DNA of 64,000 bases from Psychrobacillus mangrovi (lineage in GTDB: Bacteria > Bacillota > Bacilli > Bacillales_A > Planococcaceae). The DNA is taken from NCBI RefSeq assembly GCF_037104765.1, contig NZ_JBAWSY010000001.1, positions 580,665 to 644,664 of the forward strand, given 5' to 3'. The notes beneath the pieces were generated by a model. That model searched no databases. It worked only from the letters and a program-made list of their open reading frames with translations, and had not been told where the DNA came from. Both the position numbers and the translations under genes were made by a program. Positions 1 through 7,613 of the stretch are shown here, piece by piece; the first letter of the stretch is position 1; each line of letters opens with the position of its first letter.

Positions 1-2979
1 TTCTTGAATAGACCCAAGATTAATCGGACCAAGCTCTTCAATAGATCGTTTTAATAAGGTGACTTTTTTGCGAGCCAATTGTTCTTCCATTTCAAAAGGG
101 AAGTCACGTTCAGCTTCTTCAAGTGTCAGCTCATATGTTTCTTCTAAGTGATTGTATAGCGTGTTCATCTCTACTTCCAGTTTACTTTGTCTAATTTCAA
201 AGGAACGCTCTTCATTTGTCAGTAGCCCAGCTTGTTGTTGAAGCTCTTTGAGCCTGTTTTCAGCTTTATTAATGTTTTGGGAAAGTTCTACCCTGTTGCT
301 TTTTCCTAATTGTATTTGTTCGATTAATTGATCTTTTGACAATTTGTATTTTGTAATAAGGTCACTTAATTCATCGTCTGTCGGACCTTCTCGATCATCA
401 TTTTCATACCAGGTAATTTCTTTTTCTAAAGTATCTATTTTTTGAGTGCTAACTTGAATCGAATTTGTAATTTGAACTTTTTCTTTTTCTTGTTGGGTGA
501 CTTGTTCATTAACTACAGCGATCTGTGATAACAACTCACCAAGCTCATTTTGAAATTTATCTTTTTCTTCAATCGATTGAAGTTTTAAAACTTGTAGCTG
601 ATCAATCGATGTTTGGATAGTAGCTAATGACTCTTTTATCTCCGCACTTCTTGAGGAAGTTTGTTCTTTTTTACGGACTAAATCATCATGCAAGTTACCT
701 TTTTCCATTTTCTCTTCATCATATTCAAGTAATTGACTCGTAATTCTTGAAATAATAGCAGTACATTCTCTTGTTTCTGAAAGTAATTTAAGTTCTTCTC
801 CTCTTAAATTTTCACCAAGAAGACGTGTTTCTTCCAATTCTAATCGTAACTTTTGCACTTCTTGCTTTTTAGAGGAAACAGATTTTTCTGCTTGAAGTAC
901 CGTCTTTTCCAATTCTACTAATTTATCATTTAGCTGTTCTAGCTCCACTTTACGAGTAAATAATGAGGACTGCTGTTTTACAGAACCACCAGTGAGTGAA
1001 CCTCCTGCATTCACAACGTCACCATCTAATGTTACAAAGCGAAATTTATATTGAAGACGGGATGCCATTTCATTCGCACCCTTTAAATCTTTTGCAATAA
1101 TAATATTTCCTAGCAAATTTTCTACAATAATTTGGTAGCCATCACTGTAATTCACTAGCTTATCTGCCGTATTAACAAAAGAAGGGTGGTCCTTAATCAT
1201 CGCTAAAGTTTGCTCATTTACCTTACGTGATTTCATTACTTGAAGCGGTAGAAATGTTGCTCTTCCTACTCGCTTCTTTTTCAACCATTCAATAGCTAAA
1301 CGCGCGTCTTGACTGGAATCTGTAATAATATGCTGTGATTGTTGTCCAATTGCAGTATCTATTGCATTCATATAAGTATGCGGAATTTGAATCAGCTCTG
1401 CTACCGCACCATGAATACCGTGTAATTCTTTTTTATCTCTTGCAATCAATATTTCTTTAACGCCTTGGAAAAAGCCCGAAAACTCTGATTCTAATTCTTC
1501 TAAAGAATCTTTTCTTGCTTGCATTTGATGCTTCATTTGATATGCCTTTTGAAGCATCGTCTGTTGTTCTTCAAACCCGCGCTCAAGCTGATCAGCTGTT
1601 TCACGTTTAGTTTTAAAATCTGACAGTTTCTGTTCTAATTCTTTTTGACATATAGCAAGTAACGATTCTAATTCAGTTTTGCGTTTAGATAGTTTCTCTA
1701 GTTCTTCTTTAATCTCACGATAATCTTCCATCATTTTTTCAGAAGAAACGAGTTCAAATTGAAGTTGCTGCTCCATATGTTTCATTTCATTTTTCATGGT
1801 AGCTTCTTCATTTAATAAATCGATATAAGTGCTTTTTAAATCCTCAATTTCTTCTTCTACTTCAGAAGCGGATTTACTTAAGACTTTGTCAATTTGCAAC
1901 TTTTTGGCGCGAAGTTCTTTTAGCAAAACTTGTTTTTCTGTTTTAGATCCGTCATTATCTTTCAGTTGTCTCTCGAGTATTCCCAGCTTTTCTCTTTCTT
2001 CTTCTAATGCTCTTTTTAACTGGGAAATTTGTTGACTTGCATTTTGTTTTTTCTCTGCAAGTAAAAGCTTTCTACCTTCTAATCGCTCTAACTCTGAACT
2101 TGTTTCTACTAGCTCACTTTGATTTGTATCTAAACTTTCATCTATATCAGACATTTTTCTTCTGTCTGCTTGTATAGTTGACTCAACTTCATTTATTTGT
2201 AGTTGAAGAGCTCGTTTAGTTTCATCAAGTGTTTGAAGTTTCGTATGTAATTCAGCACTTTGCTGAACAAACAATCTTAAATCATGTGCAATAACAGCAA
2301 TCTCAATATCTTTTAATTCTTCGGACATTCTTAAATAATCCGAAGCAAGCGATGATTGTATTTGTAGAGGTTCCATTCGACTATCTAACTCATGTAAAAT
2401 ATCCAGTACACGATTTAAATTGTCGTCTGTCTCTATCAGTTTAAATTCTGCTTTCTTCTTACGTTGTTTGTATTTTAGTACTCCAGCAGTTTCTTCGAAT
2501 ATTGTTCTTCTATCTTCTGGGCGACTATTTAAAATTTCATCTACTCGACCCTGAGAAATAATAGAAAAAGCTTCTTTTCCAAGACCAGAATCCATAAAAA
2601 GATCTGTAATATCCTTTAATCTGCATGTTTGTTTATTTAGTAGATATTCGCTATCTCCAGAACGAAATACTCTTCTAGTGACACTAATTTCGGCAAAGTC
2701 TAAAGCAACTCGGTGATCCGAATTATCCAATATTAACGTGACTTCTGCAAAATTTAATGCTTTTCTGGAGTCACTTCCCGCAAAAATTACATCTTCCATT
2801 TTGGACCCACGCAACGATTTAGCAGATTGCTCTCCTAATACCCATCTAATTGCGTCGGTTACATTACTTTTTCCACTACCATTTGGACCTACTACTGCCG
2901 TAACACCTGGAACAAAATCGATTCCAATCCGGTCCGCAAATGACTTAAAACCTATTATTTCTAATCGTTTAAGGAACAA
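1..2979 (-). CDS. smc: Chromosome segregation ATPase SMC (C-terminus cut by window edge)
   Basis: SMC forms the condensin dimer that, with ScpA/ScpB, organises and segregates the chromosome. The frame is open from a TTG start at 2979 to the window edge: 993 codons of a protein usually near 1190. The N-terminus begins MFLKRLEIIGFKSFADR and carries the Walker A motif GPNGSGKSN at about residues 31-39. A long coiled coil follows, with a central hinge and the conserved IEELGPINLGSI segment at the cut end. The ABC signature and Walker B lobe lie outside the window. The start is fixed by homology and by GGGAGG 7 nt upstream; it lies 2 nt after the rnc stop, so the two genes are translationally linked. 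Identification is secure. Confidence 0.97.
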   Translation of the reverse strand, partial: MFLKRLEIIGFKSFADRIGIDFVPGVTAVVGPNGSGKSNVTDAIRWVLGEQSAKSLRGSKMEDVIFAGSDSRKALNFAEVTLILDNSDHRVALDFAEISVTRRVFRSGDSEYLLNKQTCRLKDITDLFMDSGLGKEAFSIISQGRVDEILNSRPEDRRTIFEETAGVLKYKQRKKKAEFKLIETDDNLNRVLDILHELDSRMEPLQIQSSLASDYLRMSEELKDIEIAVIAHDLRLFVQQSAELHTKLQTLDETKRALQLQINEVESTIQADRRKMSDIDESLDTNQSELVETSSELERLEGRKLLLAEKKQNASQQISQLKRALEEEREKLGILERQLKDNDGSKTEKQVLLKELRAKKLQIDKVLSKSASEVEEEIEDLKSTYIDLLNEEATMKNEMKHMEQQLQFELVSSEKMMEDYREIKEELEKLSKRKTELESLLAICQKELEQKLSDFKTKRETADQLERGFEEQQTMLQKAYQMKHQMQARKDSLEELESEFSGFFQGVKEILIARDKKELHGIHGAVAELIQIPHTYMNAIDTAIGQQSQHIITDSSQDARLAIEWLKKKRVGRATFLPLQVMKSRKVNEQTLAMIKDHPSFVNTADKLVNYSDGYQIIVENLLGNIIIAKDLKGANEMASRLQYKFRFVTLDGDVVNAGGSLTGGSVKQQSSLFTRKVELEQLNDKLVELEKTVLQAEKSVSSKKQEVQKLRLELEETRLLGENLRGEELKLLSETRECTAIISRITSQLLEYDEEKMEKGNLHDDLVRKKEQTSSRSAEIKESLATIQTSIDQLQVLKLQSIEEKDKFQNELGELLSQIAVVNEQVTQQEKEKVQITNSIQVSTQKIDTLEKEITWYENDDREGPTDDELSDLITKYKLSKDQLIEQIQLGKSNRVELSQNINKAENRLKELQQQAGLLTNEERSFEIRQSKLEVEMNTLYNHLEETYELTLEEAERDFPFEMEEQLARKKVTLLKRSIEELGPINLGSIQE

Positions 2980-2981
2980 AT

Positions 2982-3731
2982 TTATTCCTCCCGTTCATGA
3001 TCCCTTAATGCAATTATTGCTAATCTTGCTGCTTGTTGTTCCGCTTCTTTTTTCGAGCGTCCTTTTCCTATACCTAGTTCATTTGTATTTAACACAACAC
3101 GAGAAACGAATGTACGATTATGTGCAGGACCTTTTTCCTCCACAATTTCATAATTTAACGTTCCATTATTTTGTTGCTGAATAATTTCTTGTAATTGACT
3201 TTTATAATCCATCACATGCGAAAAAGCACCGAGTTCGATTTTAGGGAAAACAATTTTTTCTAAAAATGAAATCACTGTTGCAAGTCCCTTATCTAAGTAT
3301 AATGCACCGATAAATGCTTCAAAAACGTCTGCAAGGAGTGCAGGTCTTTCACGTCCACCTGTCAATTCTTCTCCTTTTCCTAGCAACACATATTTTCCAA
3401 AGTTCAGTTCATTGGCAAACAATACAAGCGATGGCTCGCAAACTATTGCTGCGCGAAGTTTTGTAAGTTCTCCCTCGCTCATCCCCATATATTGTTGAAA
3501 TAAATATTGAGAAACAGACAATTCTAAAACAGCGTCTCCTAGAAACTCTAGTCTTTCATTATCGGTAAAAAACTTCCGTCGATGCTCATTCACATAAGAT
3601 GAATGCGTAAAGGCTTGATACAATAGTGTTGGATTATCGAAATGAATATCAAAATGTTGTTGAAAGAGATTAAAATGTTCTTTAACACTTTCAGGGAAAA
3701 TCGATTTTTTCGTATGCGTACTTTTTCTCAT
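2982..3731 (-). CDS. rnc: Ribonuclease III
   Basis: This endonuclease cleaves double-stranded RNA in rRNA maturation and antisense/toxin control. The 249-residue protein has the RNase III signature NERLEFLGD at residues 58-66 and the second catalytic box DVFEAFIGA at 135-143. E59, E62, D66, D135 and E138 match the metal-binding acidic residues. A C-terminal double-stranded-RNA-binding domain (about 175-245) ends in the usual GRSKKEAEQQAA helix. It sits between acpP and smc as in Bacillus subtilis, but a terminator-like hairpin separates it from acpP, so rnc-smc may also have their own promoter in the 130 bp gap. Confidence 0.97.
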   Translation of the reverse strand: MRKSTHTKKSIFPESVKEHFNLFQQHFDIHFDNPTLLYQAFTHSSYVNEHRRKFFTDNERLEFLGDAVLELSVSQYLFQQYMGMSEGELTKLRAAIVCEPSLVLFANELNFGKYVLLGKGEELTGGRERPALLADVFEAFIGALYLDKGLATVISFLEKIVFPKIELGAFSHVMDYKSQLQEIIQQQNNGTLNYEIVEEKGPAHNRTFVSRVVLNTNELGIGKGRSKKEAEQQAARLAIIALRDHEREE

Positions 3732-3802
3732 GAATTATCTGCCTTTCTTGCTTATGGATCTATCTGTTTAAGTTTACCTGTTTCTATAGCTTTGTGCAAA
3801 AG

Positions 3803-3850
3803 AAATAGAGACGTTCTATCTCTATTCTCGAGGAATGAGTAGAACGTCTC
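3803..3850 (-). terminator. Hairpin terminator/attenuator between acpP and rnc
   Basis: On the minus strand GAGACGTTCTA (3850-3840) pairs with TAGAACGTCTC (3818-3808). An extended imperfect inner stem lies between the arms, and TATTTCTTTT follows. It should end or attenuate acyl-carrier-protein transcripts before rnc. Confidence 0.75.
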
Positions 3851-3864
3851 CGATGTTATTGAAA

Positions 3865-4101
3865 TTAAGCTTGTTTACTTTCAATATAGCTAACTGCACT
3901 ACCTACAGTTGAAATGTTTTCAGCATCTTCATCTGAAATTTCCATATCGAACTCATCTTCAAGTTCCATAACTAATTCTACTACATCAAGAGAGTCAGCA
4001 CCTAAATCATCACGGAAAGATGCTTCTAATTTTACTTCGCTTTCATCTACACCTAGACGATCCACGATTACTTTCGTTACGCGTTCTAATACTGTTGACA
4101 A
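3865..4101 (-). CDS. acpP: Acyl carrier protein
   Basis: ACP carries growing acyl chains on a phosphopantetheine arm. The attachment motif GADSLD is clear, with the modified serine at residue 37 of this 78-residue reading. I start at TTG 4101 (MSTVLERVTK). The upstream in-frame GTG at 4110 lies inside the ribosome-binding sequence GGGGAGGTG and cannot be the start; the TTG has good spacing from it and gives the usual family length. It is the last fab-cluster gene, 157 bp below fabG and above a strong hairpin that may isolate it from rnc-smc. Confidence 0.96.
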   Translation of the reverse strand: MSTVLERVTKVIVDRLGVDESEVKLEASFRDDLGADSLDVVELVMELEDEFDMEISDEDAENISTVGSAVSYIESKQA

Positions 4102-4258
4102 ATTTGTCACCTCCCCTCAATGATTATACAAAAAACTTCATCCTATTGAAAGAGTATTTAAGTATTAATGAATATTATTTCAGACGGAATGAAAACGTTT
4201 GTTATTCGAGGCAAAAAGTAGGACCACGAATGCGAGCGGCTTTCATGAGTCTGAAAGA

Positions 4259-5005
4259 TTACATATACATTCCGCCATTAACATGCAATGTTTGACCAGT
4301 AATATAATTCGCATCATCCGAAGCTAAAAACGCAACAGCTTTAGCGATATCTTCCGTGTTTCCAAACTTAGCTAGTGGAATCTGACTTAACATTTGAGTT
4401 TTCACTTCTTCTGGAAGAGCATCTGTCATATCGGTTGTAATAAAACCTGGAGCAACAGAGTTTACTGTAATATTTCGGCTAGCTAGCTCTAGTGCAGTAG
4501 ATTTGGTTAATCCTATAACACCTGCCTTAGCTGCAACATAGTTTGCTTGACCAGGATTTCCAGAAACCCCAACGATGGAAGTAATGTTGATAATACGCCC
4601 TTTTCTTTGCTTCATCATCTGACGAGTAACTGCTTTTGTACAAAGAAAGACACCTTTTAAGTTTGTATCAAGAACATCATCCCATTCTTGTTCCTTCATG
4701 CGCATTAAAAGATTATCTCTTGTAATCCCAGCATTATTTATTAAAATATCGATAGAACCAAAATTTTCTAATGTAGCACTAATTAAATTTTGTACGTCTT
4801 CGGCTTGATCAACATTCGCTTGAATCGTAAATGCTTCCCCACCAAATGATTTAATTTCCTCTACAACTGCTTCCGCTTTTTCTTTACTACCGCTATAGTT
4901 AACTGCTACTTTTGCGCCTTCTTTTGCAAGATAAAGAGCAATGTCTTTCCCAATTCCACGTGATGCTCCAGTTACAATTGCAGATTTGCCATCTAATTTA
5001 CCCAT
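4259..5005 (-). CDS. fabG: 3-oxoacyl-[ACP] reductase FabG
   Basis: NADPH-dependent reductase of the first reductive step of fatty-acid elongation. The 248-residue short-chain dehydrogenase has the cofactor motif TGASRGIG (12-19), NNAG (90-93), structural N115 and the catalytic S143, Y156, K160 in YVAAK. The length is typical. Its start overlaps the fabD stop by 8 nt, indicating translational coupling. It belongs to the plsX-fabD-fabG-acpP cluster under the FapR-controlled promoter upstream of fapR. Confidence 0.97.
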   Translation of the reverse strand: MGKLDGKSAIVTGASRGIGKDIALYLAKEGAKVAVNYSGSKEKAEAVVEEIKSFGGEAFTIQANVDQAEDVQNLISATLENFGSIDILINNAGITRDNLLMRMKEQEWDDVLDTNLKGVFLCTKAVTRQMMKQRKGRIINITSIVGVSGNPGQANYVAAKAGVIGLTKSTALELASRNITVNSVAPGFITTDMTDALPEEVKTQMLSQIPLAKFGNTEDIAKAVAFLASDDANYITGQTLHVNGGMYM

Positions 5006-5948
5006 TCATAACCTCTCCTAATTCTGAAATAACTTGTTGCAATGATGCTTCATCATACACGCAATAAGTCGTTACAGAGCGATCGATTTTTTTCACTAAG
5101 CCGCTAAGTACTTTTCCAGGGCCACATTCGATAAATACATTTACACCAAGCTCAATCATTTTCTCCACTGATTCTTCCCAACGAACTGGAGAATAAAGTT
5201 GCTCTACCAATAAGTTTTTTATTCTTGAAGCCTCAGTAACAGGAAGTGCTGTGACATTAGAAATAACCGGAGTTTTCGTATCATTTAACGTGATAGCCAA
5301 AATTGCGGAATCTAATTTTTGTGCAGCCGGTCGCATTAGCTCTGAATGGAATGGTCCACTTACAACTAGTGGTATCGCTCTTTTCGCTCCGACTTCTTTT
5401 GCTTTAGCTGAAGCTGTCTCAACACCAGCAACAGTTCCGGATATAACGATTTGACCTGGACAGTTCAAATTGGCAACTTGGACAATTTCACCACTATTAG
5501 AAACTTCATTCGTCACTTCCGTTAACGCTTCTTTATCTAACCCTAAAATAGCCGCCATTGCGCCTTCGCCTGCAGGGACAGCTTCATTCATATATAAGCC
5601 TCTTTGGTGCACCAATAAAACAGCTTCCTCAAAACTCATTACATTCGAAGCAACCAATGCAGAATATTCCCCTAAGCTATGACCGGCTGTATAATCAGGA
5701 GAAATACCAGCATCTGTTAATTTTTTAGCTATCATTGTACTAGTAGTAAGTAAAGCGGGCTGCGCATGAAACGTTTTTGTCAATTCTTCAGTAGGTCCTT
5801 CTAACATAATATTGGATAGAGAAAAGCCTAAAACTTCATCTGCTACCTCATAATACTTTTTGCTTTGGTGATCAATTTCAATAAATTGTTGACCCATTCC
5901 AACAGACTGTGAACCTTGTCCTGGGAAAATAAATGCGATTTTAGTCAT
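4998..5948 (-). CDS. fabD: Malonyl-CoA:ACP transacylase FabD
   Basis: Transfers malonyl groups from CoA to ACP to feed type II fatty-acid synthesis. With the start at ATG 5948 (MTKIAFIFPGQGSQ) the protein has 316 residues, the family norm; AAGGA lies 9 nt upstream. A longer frame to 5996 adds 16 unconserved residues inside plsX and is not used. The nucleophile motif GHSLG (S91) and the catalytic H201 in GPFHS are present. It overlaps plsX by 8 nt and fabG by 8 nt, so the three genes form one tightly coupled unit. Confidence 0.96.
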   Translation of the reverse strand: MTKIAFIFPGQGSQSVGMGQQFIEIDHQSKKYYEVADEVLGFSLSNIMLEGPTEELTKTFHAQPALLTTSTMIAKKLTDAGISPDYTAGHSLGEYSALVASNVMSFEEAVLLVHQRGLYMNEAVPAGEGAMAAILGLDKEALTEVTNEVSNSGEIVQVANLNCPGQIVISGTVAGVETASAKAKEVGAKRAIPLVVSGPFHSELMRPAAQKLDSAILAITLNDTKTPVISNVTALPVTEASRIKNLLVEQLYSPVRWEESVEKMIELGVNVFIECGPGKVLSGLVKKIDRSVTTYCVYDEASLQQVISELGEVMNG

Positions 5949-6936
5949 TTGGCAATTCCTTTCGTAAAGTACTTTGAATAATTCCACATACATCATGTTC
6001 TACCATCGTTCTAGCTTGTCTAATAGCATGAAAAATTGCATTTGCATTAGAAGAACCATGTGCTTTAATGACAGGAGCTTTTAAACCAAATAATCCTGCT
6101 CCCCCATACTCGGAATAGTCTAACTTCCCTTTTAACTCTTTTAACTGGCCTTTTACTAGAAGGGCAGAAATTTTTGTTTTCGTGGAGGTATTAAATGCCT
6201 CTTTTAACAAAGTAAATATTCCAGAAGCTGTTCCTTCAATTGTTTTTAATACCATATTACCGGTAAATCCATCTGTCACAACAACGTCCGCAACACCATT
6301 TAGAAGATCTCTAGATTCCACGTTCCCAACAAAATTAATTGGTGCTTCTTTTAATAGATCGAATGTCGCTTTTGTTAGTTCATTTCCTTTTTTCTCTTCT
6401 GTACCAATATTTAAAAGTCCAACTCGTGGATTTTTAATACCTCGAACTTTTTCGGCATAAACACTCCCCATAACGGCAAACTGTTCCAAGTGTTCGGGTT
6501 TTGCATCCGAGTTTGCTCCCAAATCAAGCATAACAAACCCTTTACCATCCAAAGTTGGCAAAGTAGGAGCAAGTGCTGGACGATCGACTTGATCAATACG
6601 ACCAACCACAAACAAACCTGCAGCCATCAAAGCACCTGTATTCCCTGCTGAAACACATGCATCCACTTCTCCGTTTTTCACAGACTCTGCCATTTTAACC
6701 ATCGAAGAATTTTTCTTTTTCCGGACAGCTCGTACTGGTTCATCCGTACCTTCAATAATCTCATCCGTATGTATCACTTGTAATCGATCATGGGCGGTTA
6801 CTAAAGAAGACAGTTTTTCCTCGTCCCCGTATAACTGAATATGCAGATCTTCAAAAGTGTGTAACGCTTCATATACACCCTTTACTATTTCATGTGGGGC
6901 ATTGTCTCCACCCATTGCATCAATAGAAATTTTCAT
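5941..6936 (-). CDS. plsX: Phosphate acyltransferase PlsX
   Basis: Converts acyl-ACP to acyl-phosphate, the donor for PlsY, linking fatty-acid synthesis to phospholipid assembly at the membrane surface. The 331-residue protein begins with the family signature MKISIDAMGGDNAP and keeps the VSAGNTGALMA and TDGFTGNMVLK segments. It lies 15 nt downstream of fapR and overlaps fabD. This is the conserved FapR regulon order of Bacillales, so regulation by malonyl-CoA through FapR is expected. Confidence 0.97.
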   Translation of the reverse strand: MKISIDAMGGDNAPHEIVKGVYEALHTFEDLHIQLYGDEEKLSSLVTAHDRLQVIHTDEIIEGTDEPVRAVRKKKNSSMVKMAESVKNGEVDACVSAGNTGALMAAGLFVVGRIDQVDRPALAPTLPTLDGKGFVMLDLGANSDAKPEHLEQFAVMGSVYAEKVRGIKNPRVGLLNIGTEEKKGNELTKATFDLLKEAPINFVGNVESRDLLNGVADVVVTDGFTGNMVLKTIEGTASGIFTLLKEAFNTSTKTKISALLVKGQLKELKGKLDYSEYGGAGLFGLKAPVIKAHGSSNANAIFHAIRQARTMVEHDVCGIIQSTLRKELPND

Positions 6937-6951
6937 ATGTCATCACCTTAT

Positions 6952-7518
6952 TTAAGACTTTGTCACTCTATACATGCTGAATTGGCCTACAAAAACAGTG
7001 TCATTCTCCACTTTACTCGTTACTTCAATAAGCGTAGTGTTTATTTCCATATCACATGAAACTACTACTGCCTTTGCAATCACTCTGTCACCTTCTTTAA
7101 CAGGCTTCACAAATGTAATGGTAGATTTTCTTGTAAGAGCTAATTCATCATTTATGACTGCAACTGCCAATGAATTAGCTTGCGCAAATAAATGATGTCC
7201 TCTAGCTATTCCATTTCTTGCAAACACATGGTCTTTTGTAATATCCAATAAAGAAATCGCTTGTTTATCTAAATCGATATCGATTATTTCACCAATTACT
7301 TCGTCAATCGGAAGTGATTTCACTTCTTCTTCAAAATTATGTGCTGCTACAGATTTTATTCGCTCACGTAATTCCGGAATGGCTAACTCCATTCGATCCA
7401 GACGGATTGTTTGCACACTCACATTAAATGTAGAAGCTAAGTTTTCATCCGTGATAAATGGGTTCTTCTCTAACGTATTAAGTAGTAACTTCTGTCTATC
7501 TTTTTTTGTGTATTTCAT
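6952..7518 (-). CDS. fapR: Fatty-acid biosynthesis regulator FapR
   Basis: Malonyl-CoA-responsive repressor of lipid synthesis genes. The 188-residue protein has an N-terminal helix-turn-helix (about 15-50, with DENLASTFNVSVQTIRLDR) followed by a hot-dog-fold effector domain that keeps ARGHHLFAQANSLA. ATG at 7518 follows GGTGGTGATT. An excellent FapR-type palindrome lies 16-32 nt upstream of the start, just below a sigma-A promoter, so the gene is almost certainly autoregulated together with plsX-fabD-fabG-acpP. Confidence 0.97.
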   Translation of the reverse strand: MKYTKKDRQKLLLNTLEKNPFITDENLASTFNVSVQTIRLDRMELAIPELRERIKSVAAHNFEEEVKSLPIDEVIGEIIDIDLDKQAISLLDITKDHVFARNGIARGHHLFAQANSLAVAVINDELALTRKSTITFVKPVKEGDRVIAKAVVVSCDMEINTTLIEVTSKVENDTVFVGQFSMYRVTKS

Positions 7519-7533
7519 CCAATCACCACCATT

Positions 7534-7550
7534 TTAGCACTTGGTACTAA
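7534..7550 (-). promoter_or_regulatory. FapR operator
   Basis: The minus strand reads TTAGTACCAAGTGCTAA, an imperfect palindrome matching the known FapR box pattern TTAGTACC-N-(G/A)TACTAA with one changed base in the right arm. It overlaps the predicted transcription start and 5' leader, where bound FapR would block initiation. Confidence 0.85.
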
Positions 7551-7554
7551 TATC

Positions 7555-7583
7555 AGTATATAAATATTAAAAAAAGAATGCAA
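7555..7583 (-). promoter_or_regulatory. fapR operon promoter (sigma-A type)
   Basis: The minus strand shows TTGCAT (7583-7578), a 17-nt spacer and TATACT (7560-7555), ending just before the FapR box. The -35 hexamer lies inside the distal arm of the recG terminator. Confidence 0.75.
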
Positions 7584-7599
7584 GAATTGATTTGCATTC
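7569..7599 (-). terminator. Rho-independent terminator of recG
   Basis: On the minus strand GAATGCAA (7599-7592), an 8-nt loop, TTGCATTC (7583-7576) and seven T residues form a textbook terminator 14 nt after the recG stop. It overlaps the -35 box of the fapR promoter. Confidence 0.88.
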
Positions 7600-7613
7600 C
7601 TTCCTGCATTCTC

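Noticed and set aside
2738..3184. Plus-strand frame of 148 codons
   Set aside because: It is antisense to the end of rnc and the start of smc, both certain genes.
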